DNA of 64,000 bases from contig DASVDH010000035.1 in the NCBI GenBank assembly GCA_036381195.1, positions 1 to 64,000 on the forward strand, given 5' to 3'. The notes beneath the pieces were generated by a model. That model worked only from the letters and a program-made list of their open reading frames with translations. It ran no database searches and was not told the origin of the DNA. This DNA is from RSA9 sp036381195 (GTDB lineage: Bacteria; Gemmatimonadota; Gemmatimonadetes; Longimicrobiales; RSA9). Shown one piece after another: positions 8,294 through 17,642 of this stretch (positions within the stretch are counted from its first letter, which is position 1; each line of letters begins with the position of its first letter). The position numbers were made by a program, and so were the translations under genes.

Positions 8294-9853
8294 ATGGTGG
8301 CCGGGAGCCTCCAGGGGACCCGGCTGGGTCCGAGCGATGCCGGTGCGCTGTTTCGGGCCGCGTTCCCCGGCAGCCGACTGGTCGTGGTGAGCAATCGCGA
8401 GCCCTACGAGCATCGGCGGCGGGGTGGTGAGATCGTGAGCTCGAGGCCGGCGGGCGGCATGACCTCGGCGCTGGACCCGCTGTTACAGGCCGTCGGTGGA
8501 GTGTGGATCGCGTGGGGGAGCGGGAATGCGGATGCGGAGGTCGCCGATCCCGGAGGCAGGGTTCGGGTGCCGCCCGAAGCGCCGCGCTACACGCTCCGCC
8601 GCATCTGGCTGAACCGATCGGAAGTCCGCCACTACTATCTCGGGTTTGCCAACCAGTTCCTGTGGCCGCTGTTCCACCTGCGACCCTCGCTGACGCGGGT
8701 CCGGACGGCGGACTGGGAGCACTACCGCCGCGTCAACGAGCGTTTTGCCGAGGCGGTGGTCGAGGAGACGCGGGGCGGGGATGCCGCGGTGTGGTTCCAC
8801 GATTACCACCTCGTGCTCGCGCCGGCGTACGTGCGCGCGGCTGCTCCCGGGCTCGCGCTGGCGCACTTCTGGCACATTCCGTGGCCGCCGCTGGACGTCT
8901 TTCGCATTGCCCCGCAGGCGGCAGACTTGCTGGAGGGGCTCCTCGCCAACGATCTCGTGGGGCTCCACCTGCCGCAGTTCGTGGAGAACTTCCTGCGCTG
9001 CGCGCAGGAGATCCTCGGCGCCGACGTCGATCTCGAGCGAGGAACGGCGGTCCACCGGGGGCGCGTCTGTCACGTACGCTCGTTTCCCATTTCGATCGAC
9101 GTGGATGCGTTCGAGCGGGCTGCGGGGCGGGAGGGCGCGGAGGAGGCGTGCGCGCGTGTGAGGGCGCGCTACGCGCCGCGCTCGGGGCAGCTCGGCATCG
9201 GCGTGGATCGGATGGACTACTCGAAGGGGCTCCCGGAGAAGCTGAAGGCGCTGGACCTGTTGTGGGAGAGGTACCCCGAGTTCCGGGAGCGGTTCAGCTT
9301 CGTGCAGGTCGCCGTGCCGAGCCGGACGGACATCGGCGCCTACGACGAGCTGACCCACAAGGTCGAGAGGCTCGTATGGGAGATCAACGACCGCTGGGGC
9401 ACGCTGCGCTGGCGGCCGGTGCGCCTCATCAAGCGCGCGTTGCCGCGGGAGCGGCTCGCGATCCTGTACCGCGCGGCGGACCTGTGCATCGTCAGCTCGC
9501 TCCAGGACGGGATGAATCTGGTCGCGAAGGAGTACGTCGCGAGCAAGCGGGACGGCCAGGGCGTGCTGTTGCTCTCCCGATTCGCCGGAGCGGCCGAGGA
9601 GCTGCGTGGCGCGCTGGAGGTGAACCCGTACGCGCCGGAGGACTTCGCGCAACGGATCCGGGAAGCCCTGCTCCTGCCTGCGGAGGAGCGGCGCGCGCGC
9701 ATGCTGCGGATGCGGCGCTCGTTGCGGAGCATCTACGACTGGCTCGGCGACGTGCTGCGGGTCTGGGGCTCGCTGGCGAGCGGCGCGGCCGGACAGTCGG
9801 CGGAGGGGTCGCCGGCGCTGGATGCGCCGGGGATCGGAGGACTGAGGGCATGA
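8294..9853 (+). CDS. otsA: Trehalose-6-phosphate synthase
   Basis: A 519-residue GT20 glycosyltransferase that makes trehalose 6-phosphate from UDP-glucose (or another NDP-glucose) and glucose 6-phosphate. Recognisable pieces are VVSNREPY near the N-terminus, the acceptor-site VWFHDYHLVLAP, FWHIPWP, GVDRMDYSKGLPEKL (donor phosphate/sugar region) and DGMNLVAKEYVA near the C-terminus. Length is close to OtsA plus short extensions. No OtsB phosphatase domain or gene is seen here. Trehalose is an osmo- and thermoprotectant, which fits the stress-type ytxH partner upstream. The next gene starts 11 bases downstream. Confidence 0.94.
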   Translation: MVAGSLQGTRLGPSDAGALFRAAFPGSRLVVVSNREPYEHRRRGGEIVSSRPAGGMTSALDPLLQAVGGVWIAWGSGNADAEVADPGGRVRVPPEAPRYTLRRIWLNRSEVRHYYLGFANQFLWPLFHLRPSLTRVRTADWEHYRRVNERFAEAVVEETRGGDAAVWFHDYHLVLAPAYVRAAAPGLALAHFWHIPWPPLDVFRIAPQAADLLEGLLANDLVGLHLPQFVENFLRCAQEILGADVDLERGTAVHRGRVCHVRSFPISIDVDAFERAAGREGAEEACARVRARYAPRSGQLGIGVDRMDYSKGLPEKLKALDLLWERYPEFRERFSFVQVAVPSRTDIGAYDELTHKVERLVWEINDRWGTLRWRPVRLIKRALPRERLAILYRAADLCIVSSLQDGMNLVAKEYVASKRDGQGVLLLSRFAGAAEELRGALEVNPYAPEDFAQRIREALLLPAEERRARMLRMRRSLRSIYDWLGDVLRVWGSLASGAAGQSAEGSPALDAPGIGGLRA

Positions 9854-9863
9854 GGGCCGACCG

Positions 9864-11183
9864 TTGAGCATCTACACCCTCATTCAGCGCAAGCGTGACG
9901 GCGAGGAGCTGTCACCGGAGGATCTGCGGCGCTTGCTAGCGGGATACGCCGAGGGGAGGCTGCCGGACTACCAGATGGCGGCGTTCCTCATGGCGGTGTT
10001 CTTCCGCGGCCTGTCGCGCGCGGAGTTGGGTGTGTTCGTCGAGGCGATGCTCCGCTCCGGCATCGTGCTCGACCTGAGCGACATCCCGGGCCCCAAAGTG
10101 GACAAGCATTCGACGGGCGGGGTGGGCGACAAGGTCTCGCTGGTGCTCGCGCCCCTCGCCGCGTCGCTAGGGGTCGTGGTGCCCATGATGAGCGGCCGCA
10201 GTCTCGGCCACACGGGTGGGACCCTGGACAAGCTGGAGAGCATCCCCGGCTTCCGGACAGCGCTGTCGGTGCGCGAGGTGCGGGAGCAGCTCGCGCGGAT
10301 CGGGTGTGTGCTCGTCGGGCAGACGGACGAGATGGCGCCACTGGACCGCAAGCTCTACGCGCTCCGTGATGCGACCGCGACCGTGGAGTCCATCCCGCTG
10401 ATCGCGTCCAGCATCATGAGCAAGAAGCTGGCGGAGGGCGCGGATGCGCTCGTGCTGGACGTGAAGCTGGGCGCGGGGGCGTTCCTGCCGGACGCGGCGC
10501 GGGCGGTCGAGCTCGCGCAGACGATGGTCGAGATCGGGCAGGCGTATGGCCGGAAGGTGACGGCGCTCATGACGGCGATGGACCGCCCGCTCGGCCACGC
10601 GGTCGGCAACGCGCTGGAGGTGGAGGAGGCGATCCTCGCGCTGCGGGGTGAAGGGCCTGCGGATCTGCGGGACGTCACGCTCGCGCTCGCGGCGGAGATG
10701 CTGGTGCTCGCGGGAATCGCGGGAGACCGGGAGCGGGCCCGCGAGGCCGCGGCCGCTGCGCTCGCGGACGGGCGTGCGCTGCGGCGCATGGAGCAGGTGG
10801 TCGAGGCGCAGGGCGGCAACCCGGCGGTGCTCGAGGATCCGGCGCTGCTGCCGCAGGCCCCGGTGCGCCGCGTACTGGAGGCCCCTGCCGCCGGCTGGAT
10901 CCACGCGGTGGACGCGAGGCGAGTGGGGGAAGCGGCGGCGGCGCTGGGCGCCGGCCGGATGGCCCTGGGCGGCGCGGTGGATCCCGCGGTGGGCTTCCAC
11001 ATCACGGCCAAGCCCGGGCACCGGGTGGAGGCAGGCGAGCCGCTCGCGACGGTGCACGCACGGAGCACGGCGGACGCGGAGCGCGGCCTGCGCGCCCTCG
11101 GCGAGGCCATCCGCATCGGCGAGGACGAAGGCCCGCCCCCGTTGCCGCTGATCGGGCAGCGCATCACCGGGGCGCCGGCCTAG
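9864..11183 (+). CDS. Pyrimidine-nucleoside (thymidine) phosphorylase
   Basis: A 439-residue nucleoside phosphorylase II family enzyme (DeoA/Pdp) that splits thymidine or uridine with phosphate into base plus (deoxy)ribose 1-phosphate. The phosphate/substrate signature is unmistakable: KHSTGGVGDKVSL (about 74-86), MSGRSLGHTGGTLDKLE (about 111-127) and SKKLAEGADALVLDVK (about 180-195). The C-terminal Pyr_N-type domain with HAVDARRVGEAAAALG and GFHITAKPGHRVEAGEPL is complete. The start is a TTG at 9864 with upstream GAGGGCC; the sequence MSIYTLIQRKRDGEELS is a typical family N-terminus. It converges on the PBP gene, whose stop is 31 bases away. Confidence 0.95.
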   Translation: MSIYTLIQRKRDGEELSPEDLRRLLAGYAEGRLPDYQMAAFLMAVFFRGLSRAELGVFVEAMLRSGIVLDLSDIPGPKVDKHSTGGVGDKVSLVLAPLAASLGVVVPMMSGRSLGHTGGTLDKLESIPGFRTALSVREVREQLARIGCVLVGQTDEMAPLDRKLYALRDATATVESIPLIASSIMSKKLAEGADALVLDVKLGAGAFLPDAARAVELAQTMVEIGQAYGRKVTALMTAMDRPLGHAVGNALEVEEAILALRGEGPADLRDVTLALAAEMLVLAGIAGDRERAREAAAAALADGRALRRMEQVVEAQGGNPAVLEDPALLPQAPVRRVLEAPAAGWIHAVDARRVGEAAAALGAGRMALGGAVDPAVGFHITAKPGHRVEAGEPLATVHARSTADAERGLRALGEAIRIGEDEGPPPLPLIGQRITGAPA

Positions 11184-11214
11184 CCCAGCGTGGCACCGCG
11201 CTGATGCGGCGCGC

Positions 11215-13473
11215 TCAGAAGCGGATCGGCGGGTCGATGAGTGGGCGGGTCGTGTCGGCAGCCGCGGTGTCCGGCAGGATCCCGCGCAGGCGACCCCCGA
11301 AGATCCCGGGGCCGTGGACATCGCAGGCCTCCGTGGGCTCCGTGCCCGGGATGTAGATCTCGCGGTACACCTGCTCCGCGGGACACCACTCGGTGGCGAG
11401 CTTGCCGCTCTCGCGATCCACGGTCTGCTGCGTCAGCTCGGGCGGCATGGTCCAGGGGGCGGGGACCGGGCGGCGCGGGGAATCGCCGGCGTAGACCGCC
11501 CGCATGAAGTCTGCCCAGACCGGCGCGGCGTAGCGCCCGCCGTCAGCGCCGGGCAGAATCATCTTGGGCCGATCCAGCCCCATCCACACCACCGCGAGCA
11601 GGTCCGGCGTGAAGCCGACGAACCAGACATCGGTGGCGTCGTTGGTCGTTCCGGTCTTGCCGCCGGCCGGCACGTCGTAGGAGAGATTGCCGCGGGCCGG
11701 GTCCCGGATCCCGTACGCAGTGCCGCGATCCACCACGTCCCGCAGCAGGTCCAGCATCACAGAGGCGACGAGCGGGTCGAGGACGCGGGCGGTATCGGGC
11801 TGCGTTTCCCAAAGGACGTTGCCGTCGCCGTCCTCGACGCGCAGGATCGGCCGCGGGCGCACGCGGACGCCCTGCGTCGCGAACACCCCGTACGCAGTCG
11901 CGATCTGGATCGGGACCACGTCTGCCGCGCCGATCGCGGTCGAGGGAAAGCGGGGGATGGGGGTCTCGATGCCCATCCGCTGCGCGTACTGCGCCACGGT
12001 TTCGATCCCGACCTCGAGGCCGAGCTTCACGGCCGGAATGTTGATGGACCGCCTGAGCGCCTCGCGCAGCGTCATGGGCCCGCGGAACTCGTGGTCGTAA
12101 TTCTCGGGCGCCCACGTCGTCCCGTCCGGCTGCTCCATCATGACCGGCGCATCGAAGATGACGTAGGACGCGGGGATGCCGCTCGCGATCGCCGCCGTGT
12201 AGACGAAGGGCTTGAACACCGAGCCCGGCTGGCGCCGCGCCTGCAGCGCGCGGTTGAATTTCGAATCGTCGAAGTCCCTGCCGCCGATCAGCGCGCGGAT
12301 GTCGCCCGTCCGGACGTCCATCGCGATGAAGAGCCCCTGGAGGTACGGCGTCTCGTTCGCGCCTTGCTCCACGCCGCCGGCTGCCTTCACCGCTGCGTAC
12401 TTCGGGTGCCGGTAGCCCGGCTGCGACTCCACGCGCTCCCAGCCCGCCTCGAGGGCGGCCCGCGCCGCACGCTGCATCGCGATGTCCAGCGTGGTGATGA
12501 CGCGTAGCCCCCGGCGGTAGATATCGTAGCCGTAGCGATCGTCCAGCAGGTCGCGGACCCACTCGACGAAGTAAGGAGCGAGCTGCCCCTCATCCCGCCC
12601 GCTGGGCTCCGTCGGGAGGGGCTCGCTCTTCCAGTGCTCCGCCTCCGCCTCGGACAGGTAGCCCTGCTGCGCCATCAGCTCCAGCACGAGATTGCGCCGG
12701 GCCCGCGCGCCCTCCGGGTTCCGGAACGGCGAGAGGGCGGTGGGCCGGTTGATGACGGCCGCCAGCATCGCCGCCTCCGCCGGGTTCAGCTCGGTCGCGG
12801 GCTTGCCGAAGTAGTGCTGCGCGGCAGACTCGATCCCGTGCCAGCCGTGGCCGTAGTTGACCTGGTTGATGTAGGCCTCGAGGATCTGGTCCTTGCTGTA
12901 GGCGCGTTCGAGCTCGAGCGCGACCTTCAGCTCTTTGAGCTTGCGGGTGGGGCGCCGCTCGAAGCCGATCTGCTCGGGGAACATGTGGCGGGCCAACTGC
13001 TGCGTGATCGTGCTGCCGCCACCCGCGCGACGGTTGAACAGCCCGCCGATCACCGGCACCCGCACGATGACCGCACGCGCGAAGCCGCGCAGGCTGAAGC
13101 CGCTGTGCCGGTAGAAGCGCTTGTCCTCGATCGCGATGAACGCCTGGGGGACGTAGGGCGGCAGGTCCGCGAGCGAGACCGGCGTGCGCCGCTCCTGGAA
13201 CAGCTCGGCGATGAGCTGGCCGTCGTGGCTCAGGATGCGGGTGGCCTGCTTGGGCTCCCAGACGTAGATCTGCGCGATGGACGGACAGTCGCGGCACACG
13301 GAACTCCAGGTTCCGAGCGCGAGGCCGCCGAAGAGCGAGAGCACGACGACGAGGCCGAGACCGGCACTCGAGACGAAGCGCGGGTGCGCGCCGAGCCAAT
13401 CCAGCAAGGAACGCGCGTAGCCGGGCATGCGGGCACCCATCGGGTCCGTCCAACTCTCAGGGGTTCCGATCAT
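11215..13473 (-). CDS. Penicillin-binding protein 1A, bifunctional
   Basis: A 752-residue class A PBP that polymerises and cross-links peptidoglycan at the inner membrane. After a short cytoplasmic tail comes one membrane helix (about 36-54). The GT51 transglycosylase domain has AIEDKRFYRHSG (catalytic Glu near 116) and GGSTITQQLARHMFP. The transpeptidase domain has SVFK (near 420), the SIN motif and KTGTTN near the C-terminal third. The frame has in-frame methionines at 1, 12 and 16, so the exact start is uncertain. It lies downstream of the inositol-phosphatase-like gene with a ~100 bp gap and is probably co-transcribed with it. Confidence 0.95.
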   Translation of the reverse strand: MIGTPESWTDPMGARMPGYARSLLDWLGAHPRFVSSAGLGLVVVLSLFGGLALGTWSSVCRDCPSIAQIYVWEPKQATRILSHDGQLIAELFQERRTPVSLADLPPYVPQAFIAIEDKRFYRHSGFSLRGFARAVIVRVPVIGGLFNRRAGGGSTITQQLARHMFPEQIGFERRPTRKLKELKVALELERAYSKDQILEAYINQVNYGHGWHGIESAAQHYFGKPATELNPAEAAMLAAVINRPTALSPFRNPEGARARRNLVLELMAQQGYLSEAEAEHWKSEPLPTEPSGRDEGQLAPYFVEWVRDLLDDRYGYDIYRRGLRVITTLDIAMQRAARAALEAGWERVESQPGYRHPKYAAVKAAGGVEQGANETPYLQGLFIAMDVRTGDIRALIGGRDFDDSKFNRALQARRQPGSVFKPFVYTAAIASGIPASYVIFDAPVMMEQPDGTTWAPENYDHEFRGPMTLREALRRSINIPAVKLGLEVGIETVAQYAQRMGIETPIPRFPSTAIGAADVVPIQIATAYGVFATQGVRVRPRPILRVEDGDGNVLWETQPDTARVLDPLVASVMLDLLRDVVDRGTAYGIRDPARGNLSYDVPAGGKTGTTNDATDVWFVGFTPDLLAVVWMGLDRPKMILPGADGGRYAAPVWADFMRAVYAGDSPRRPVPAPWTMPPELTQQTVDRESGKLATEWCPAEQVYREIYIPGTEPTEACDVHGPGIFGGRLRGILPDTAAADTTRPLIDPPIRF

Positions 13474-13575
13474 CGCCCTTCGAACGCGAGGAGGGCGATA
13501 GGGAGGACTCGGGGCCGGTCCTACACCGGGCCGAGGCCGCGGGTTTCGCGCGCCGTGCCGCGCGGCCGCGGGGCG

Positions 13576-14373
13576 TCAGCTCGCAGACGCCAGGACGGCG
13601 CCGAGCTCCGCGTGGATGGCCGGATTGCCGGCCAGCACCGCGCCGTGCCCGTCCAGGACATCGCTTCTGCCATCCAGCGCGGTGACCACGCCGCCCGCCT
13701 CGCGGACGATCAGGGTTCCGGCGGCGATGTCCCAGGGGGCCAGCAGCAGCTCCCAGAACCCATCGAAGTAGCCGCTGGCGACGTGGCACAGGTCCAGCGC
13801 GGCGGAGCCGGCGCGCCGGATGCCGGCGCTCCGGCGCAGCACGGCGTCGAACTGGCGCAGGTAGGGCGGCAGGCGGTCGATCGCCTTGAACGGGAACCCC
13901 GTCCCGATCAGGGCGAGGCGGAGGTCGGTGAGCTGGGAGACCCGGACGGGCCGCCCGTCGTGGAACGCGCCTCCCCCTCGCACCGCCCACCACTCCTCGC
14001 CGGTCGCCGAGCTGGCGACGACCGCGGCCACGAGCTCGCCGCGCCTCGCGACGGCGACGGAGGCCGCGTAGGCGGGGTAGCCGTGGAGGAAGTTGGTGGT
14101 TCCGTCGAGCGGATCCACGATCCAGAGCCACTCCGCGGAGCCCGGCGGCGCCGCCTCGCCTGCGCTTTCCTCGGCGAGGATGGCGTGGGCAGGGAAGCGG
14201 CGGCGGATCTCGGCCACGATCGTGTCTTCCGCCTCGCGGTCCACGTGCGTGACGAAGTCGGCCACGCCCTTCTCCGACCATTCTTCCAGGGCGACGCGGC
14301 CGAGGTAACGGCGATGGATGTCGGCCGCCGCGCGGGCGGCGGCGAGTGCGCAGTCGAGAAGAGCTTCTTCCAT
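13576..14373 (-). CDS. Inositol monophosphatase family protein
   Basis: A 265-residue metal-dependent sugar/inositol phosphatase of the SuhB/IMPase family. The metal site is visible as EESAG (Glu near 68), WIVDPLDGTTNFLHG (about 83-97) and the later APWDIAAG (near 210). These residues bind two or three Mg2+. Substrate cannot be assigned from sequence: inositol 1-phosphate, fructose 1,6-bisphosphate, or histidinol phosphate and PAP in relatives. It is divergent from trpS, with a 158-bp gap, and sits upstream of PBP1A on the same strand. Confidence 0.9.
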   Translation of the reverse strand: MEEALLDCALAAARAAADIHRRYLGRVALEEWSEKGVADFVTHVDREAEDTIVAEIRRRFPAHAILAEESAGEAAPPGSAEWLWIVDPLDGTTNFLHGYPAYAASVAVARRGELVAAVVASSATGEEWWAVRGGGAFHDGRPVRVSQLTDLRLALIGTGFPFKAIDRLPPYLRQFDAVLRRSAGIRRAGSAALDLCHVASGYFDGFWELLLAPWDIAAGTLIVREAGGVVTALDGRSDVLDGHGAVLAGNPAIHAELGAVLASAS

Positions 14374-14531
14374 GCGGCGTGCCGTGGTCGGACCGGGCTG
14401 GCCAGCGCGCCCCGCTTCGCCGGGCGACGTGTTCCGGCGGCGCCGTCTCCGAGACCTCGGTTGCTGGCTTCTCTTCCGGGGCGGCAGTAATTTAGGACGG
14501 AAACGGACCGAAACACAGGACGGGGACCGCG

Positions 14532-15539
14532 ATGTCGCGGAGGCGAATCTTCAGTGGCATGCAGCCGTCGGGGGAAGCCCACCTCGGGAACTATCTGGGT
14601 GCGCTGCGGCAGTGGGTCCGGCTGCAGGACGAGGCCGATTGCATCTACTGCATCGTGAACTACCACGCGATCACGCAGCCGTACGAGAGCGCGGAGTTGC
14701 CGGAGCGCACGTTCGAGCTCGCGGTGAGCTTCCTGGCCGCGGGGCTGGACCCGGATCGGTGCACGATCTTCGTTCAGTCGGATGTGCCGGCGCATACGGA
14801 GCTGGCGTGGATCCTCAACACGGTCACGCCGCTGGGGGAGCTCGAGCGGATGACGCAGTTCAAGGACAAGGCGGCGGGACTGGAGTCGGTGCCGGCGGGG
14901 CTGCTGAACTACCCGGTGTTGCAGGCGGCAGACATCTTGCTCTATCGGGCGACGGAGGTGCCGGTGGGCGAGGACCAGGTTCAGCACCTGGAGCTGACCC
15001 GCGAGATCGCGCGCCGGTGGAACCGCCAGTTCGGCGAGTATTTCCCCGAGCCGCAGGCGGCCGTGAGCGATGCGGGTCGGATCCGGGGGTTGGACGGCGA
15101 GGCGAAGATGAGCAAGTCGCGCGGCAACACGGTCGGCATGCTGGACTCGCCCGCGGTGATCGCGCAGCGGGTGCGCACGGCGGTCACGGATCCGCAGCGG
15201 GTCCGGCGCAGCGATCCAGGGCGGCCGGAGGTGTGCAACGTGTTCGCGCTGCACCGCTTCTTCACGGCCGCGGAGCGGCGCGCAGAGATCGAGCGGGGTT
15301 GCCGGGCGGCGGAGCTGGGGTGCGTCGAGTGCAAGCGGGAGCTGGCGGAGGGCATCGCGCGGGCGTTCGAGCCGATGCGGGAGCGGGCCGCGGAGTTCCG
15401 TGCGCGGCCAGAGCGGGTGCGCGAGATCCTGGGAGATGGGGCGGCGCGTTGCCGCGCCATTGCCGCCGAGACGATGCGGGAGGTGCGGGAGCGGATGGGG
15501 CTCGAGCTGGGAGGACGCCTGGCACCTGCCGGAGGTTGA
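14532..15539 (+). CDS. trpS: Tryptophanyl-tRNA synthetase
   Basis: A 335-residue class Ic aminoacyl-tRNA synthetase that charges tRNA-Trp. The HIGH-type motif is GEAHLGNYLGA (about 14-24), preceded by FSGMQPSG. The KMSKS loop is intact (near 193), and the internal GEDQVQHLELTREIA matches the tryptophan/ATP site. Length is typical. GGGGACCGCG precedes the ATG. An AT-richer stretch (GCAGTAATTTAGG, near 14488) upstream may include the promoter, but I could not pair it with a convincing -35. The zinc-ribbon gene follows after 27 bases. Confidence 0.95.
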   Translation: MSRRRIFSGMQPSGEAHLGNYLGALRQWVRLQDEADCIYCIVNYHAITQPYESAELPERTFELAVSFLAAGLDPDRCTIFVQSDVPAHTELAWILNTVTPLGELERMTQFKDKAAGLESVPAGLLNYPVLQAADILLYRATEVPVGEDQVQHLELTREIARRWNRQFGEYFPEPQAAVSDAGRIRGLDGEAKMSKSRGNTVGMLDSPAVIAQRVRTAVTDPQRVRRSDPGRPEVCNVFALHRFFTAAERRAEIERGCRAAELGCVECKRELAEGIARAFEPMRERAAEFRARPERVREILGDGAARCRAIAAETMREVRERMGLELGGRLAPAGG

Positions 15540-15566
15540 GGATGCGAGCCCCGGAAGGAGGCGCTC

Positions 15567-15935
15567 ATGCCGGACGGAAGGAAGCTGCCGAACGAGCTGC
15601 GGGGCGAGCAACGGAGTCTCGAGGCGCTGCGTGCGCGCCAGCTGCGGGAGGAGGCCGGCAGGGAGGCGGTGGGGCGGGTGGGTGAGCCGTCAAAGGGCGT
15701 TCTCGTGCAGGTCTGCATCGAGTGCGGCAAGGAGTACATGTCCGCCGGCGGCGAGCCACGGGCGGGGCTGGTTTGCGAGAAGTGCGGGAGCACGGTGTTC
15801 CGGCCGTTCTACACGGCTTCGACGTACGACGAGGTGGACGCGGACTTCCGGGCCGCGACCGAACGCGAGCTGACGCCGGATGCGGACGAGTCCGATGTCA
15901 CGCGTGCGGACATCCTGGACCTGAACAACCTCTGA
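15567..15935 (+). CDS. Zinc-ribbon-like protein of unknown function
   Basis: A 122-residue protein I cannot name. The N-terminal third is a charged helix. The centre has two CxxC pairs, VCIECGKEY (about 49-57) and VCEKCGST (about 69-76), forming a zinc ribbon. The C-terminus is acidic (TPDADESDVTRADILDLNNL region). GGAGGCGCTC precedes the ATG. It lies between trpS and dapA with short gaps, in the same direction. An RNA- or protein-binding role is plausible from the fold but unproven. Confidence 0.75.
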   Translation: MPDGRKLPNELRGEQRSLEALRARQLREEAGREAVGRVGEPSKGVLVQVCIECGKEYMSAGGEPRAGLVCEKCGSTVFRPFYTASTYDEVDADFRAATERELTPDADESDVTRADILDLNNL

Positions 15936-15942
15936 GGGCGGC

Positions 15943-16842
15943 ATGGCTTCGGCACGCTTCGAGGGATCAGGCGTCGCGCTGGTGACACCGTTCGACGAGA
16001 GGGGCGTCAACGAGCGGGTCTTGCGGGAGCTGGTCCGGTTCCATCACCGGAACGGGACGGACGCGCTGATCGTCTGCGGGTCGACGGGCGAGGCGGCGAC
16101 GATGTCGGCGGCGGAGCAGCGGCGCGCGATCGAGGTCGTGGTGGACGAGAACGGGGGGCGGCTCCCGGTCATCGCGGGCTGTGGAGGGAGCGACACGGCG
16201 GCGGTGGCGCGGTTGGCCGCGCAGGCGCGGGATGCGGGCGCCGATGCGGTGCTGGTGAGCGCGCCCCCGTACAACAAGCCGACACAGCGCGGCCTGCTCG
16301 GGCACTATCGCGCCGTGCTGGCGGAGGCGGACCTCCCGGTCATCGTCTACAACGTTCCGGGGCGCACGGCGGTGAACATCGCGCCGGCGACGATCGCCGA
16401 GCTCGCGGCGGACGAGCGGGTGATCGGCGTGAAGGAAGCGTGCGGCGACATCTCGCAGGTCGCGGAGCTCGCCCGGCTGGTCGGCGACCGCCTCTCGATC
16501 TGGAGCGGGAACGACGATCAGGTGATTCCGATCCTGGCGTTGGGCGGGGTGGGGGTGATCAGCGTGCTGGCGAACATCGCGCCGGCGGACGTGAGCCGGA
16601 TGGTGCACCGTTTCCGCGAGGGGGATGTGGCAGGTGCGCGCGCGCTGCAGCTTCGCTATCTGCCGCTGATCCGTGCGCTGTTCGCGGAACCGAATCCGAT
16701 CCCGGTGAAGGCGGCGGTGGCGTGGCTCGGCTTCGACGTGGGTCCGCTGCGCTTGCCGTTGACGGCGCCGGAGGGTGAGGCGCGGGAGCGGCTGATCGCG
16801 GCGCTGAGGGACGCGGGCCTGCAACCGTTGGCGCGGGTGTGA
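15943..16842 (+). CDS. dapA: 4-hydroxy-tetrahydrodipicolinate synthase
   Basis: A 299-residue class I aldolase that condenses pyruvate and aspartate semialdehyde, the first committed step of lysine/diaminopimelate synthesis. Markers are GSTGEAATMS near 45, the catalytic tyrosine and carboxylate-binding arginine in YNVPGRT (near 136-142), and the Schiff-base lysine in GVKEACGD (near 164). This full set separates it from the aldolase paralogue at 21284. It starts seven bases after the zinc-ribbon gene and overlaps dapB, so dapA-dapB-dapH is one operon. Confidence 0.96.
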   Translation: MASARFEGSGVALVTPFDERGVNERVLRELVRFHHRNGTDALIVCGSTGEAATMSAAEQRRAIEVVVDENGGRLPVIAGCGGSDTAAVARLAAQARDAGADAVLVSAPPYNKPTQRGLLGHYRAVLAEADLPVIVYNVPGRTAVNIAPATIAELAADERVIGVKEACGDISQVAELARLVGDRLSIWSGNDDQVIPILALGGVGVISVLANIAPADVSRMVHRFREGDVAGARALQLRYLPLIRALFAEPNPIPVKAAVAWLGFDVGPLRLPLTAPEGEARERLIAALRDAGLQPLARV

Positions 16843-17642
16843 TGCCATTGAACGTGGCGGTATCCGGGGCGACCGGCCGCATGGGCCGCGAGATCGCGCG
16901 CCTCGTCGGGCAGGCGGAGGATCTGCGGCTGGTGGGCGGCATCGCGCGTTCGAGCTACGAGCCACGGGACACCATTCCGCTGGGCTACGATCAGGTGGAG
17001 GCGCCCGAGACTGCGGGCCCGGTGATCGAGGCGGCGGACGTGGTGCTGGACTTCTCCTCGCCGGAGCAGCTCATGCGGCTGCTGAGGAGCCAGGGCGGGG
17101 TGCTCGCGGGGCGCGCACTGGTGGTGGGGACGACGGGGTTGGGGGCGGAGGAGTTCGCGGAGCTGGACCGTGCCGCGGAGCGCAGTCCGGTGGTGGCGGC
17201 GGCCAACTTCAGCATCGGCGTCAACGTGCTGATCGCGTTGGTGGAGCGGGCGGCGAGTCTGCTGTCGCCGGAGGCGTACGACGTCGAGGTCGTGGAAGCG
17301 CACCACCGGCGGAAGCTGGACGCGCCGAGCGGGACGGCGCTGGCTCTCGGAGCGGCGGTCGCGCGCGGGCGGCAGGTGCGGTTGGAGGCGGTGCGGCGGG
17401 ACGGGCGCAGCGGGCGGGGGGAGGCGGAGCGTCCGGTCGGAGAGATCGGGTTTCACGCGGTGAGGGGCGGGGACGTGGTGGGGGAGCACCGGGTGATGTT
17501 TCTCGGCGGGCGGGAGCGGCTGGAGCTGGCGCACGCGGCGCAGGACCGCGCATTGTTCGCGGAGGGCGCGCTCGTGGCGGCGCGCTGGGCCGTGAGGCAG
17601 CCGCCCGGGCGGTATGGCCTCCTGCAGGTCCTGGGGCTCTGA
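16842..17642 (+). CDS. dapB: 4-hydroxy-tetrahydrodipicolinate reductase
   Basis: The second committed enzyme of the lysine pathway; reduces the DapA product with NAD(P)H. The Rossmann nucleotide site is VAVSGATGRMGREIARL at the N-terminus. The catalytic motif is EAHHRRKLDAPSGTAL (about 149-164), with GEIGFHAVRGGDVVGEH after it. The dapA stop (16840-16842) overlaps either a GTG at 16839 or an ATG at 16842; I list the ATG, giving about 266 residues. It is complete and directly followed by dapH, whose ATG is the base after this stop. Confidence 0.95.
   Translation: MPLNVAVSGATGRMGREIARLVGQAEDLRLVGGIARSSYEPRDTIPLGYDQVEAPETAGPVIEAADVVLDFSSPEQLMRLLRSQGGVLAGRALVVGTTGLGAEEFAELDRAAERSPVVAAANFSIGVNVLIALVERAASLLSPEAYDVEVVEAHHRRKLDAPSGTALALGAAVARGRQVRLEAVRRDGRSGRGEAERPVGEIGFHAVRGGDVVGEHRVMFLGGRERLELAHAAQDRALFAEGALVAARWAVRQPPGRYGLLQVLGL

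Noticed and set aside
14470..14531. T-box or tryptophan attenuator before trpS
   Set aside because: The leader is too short and lacks a T-box sequence, a terminator or a Trp-codon leader peptide.
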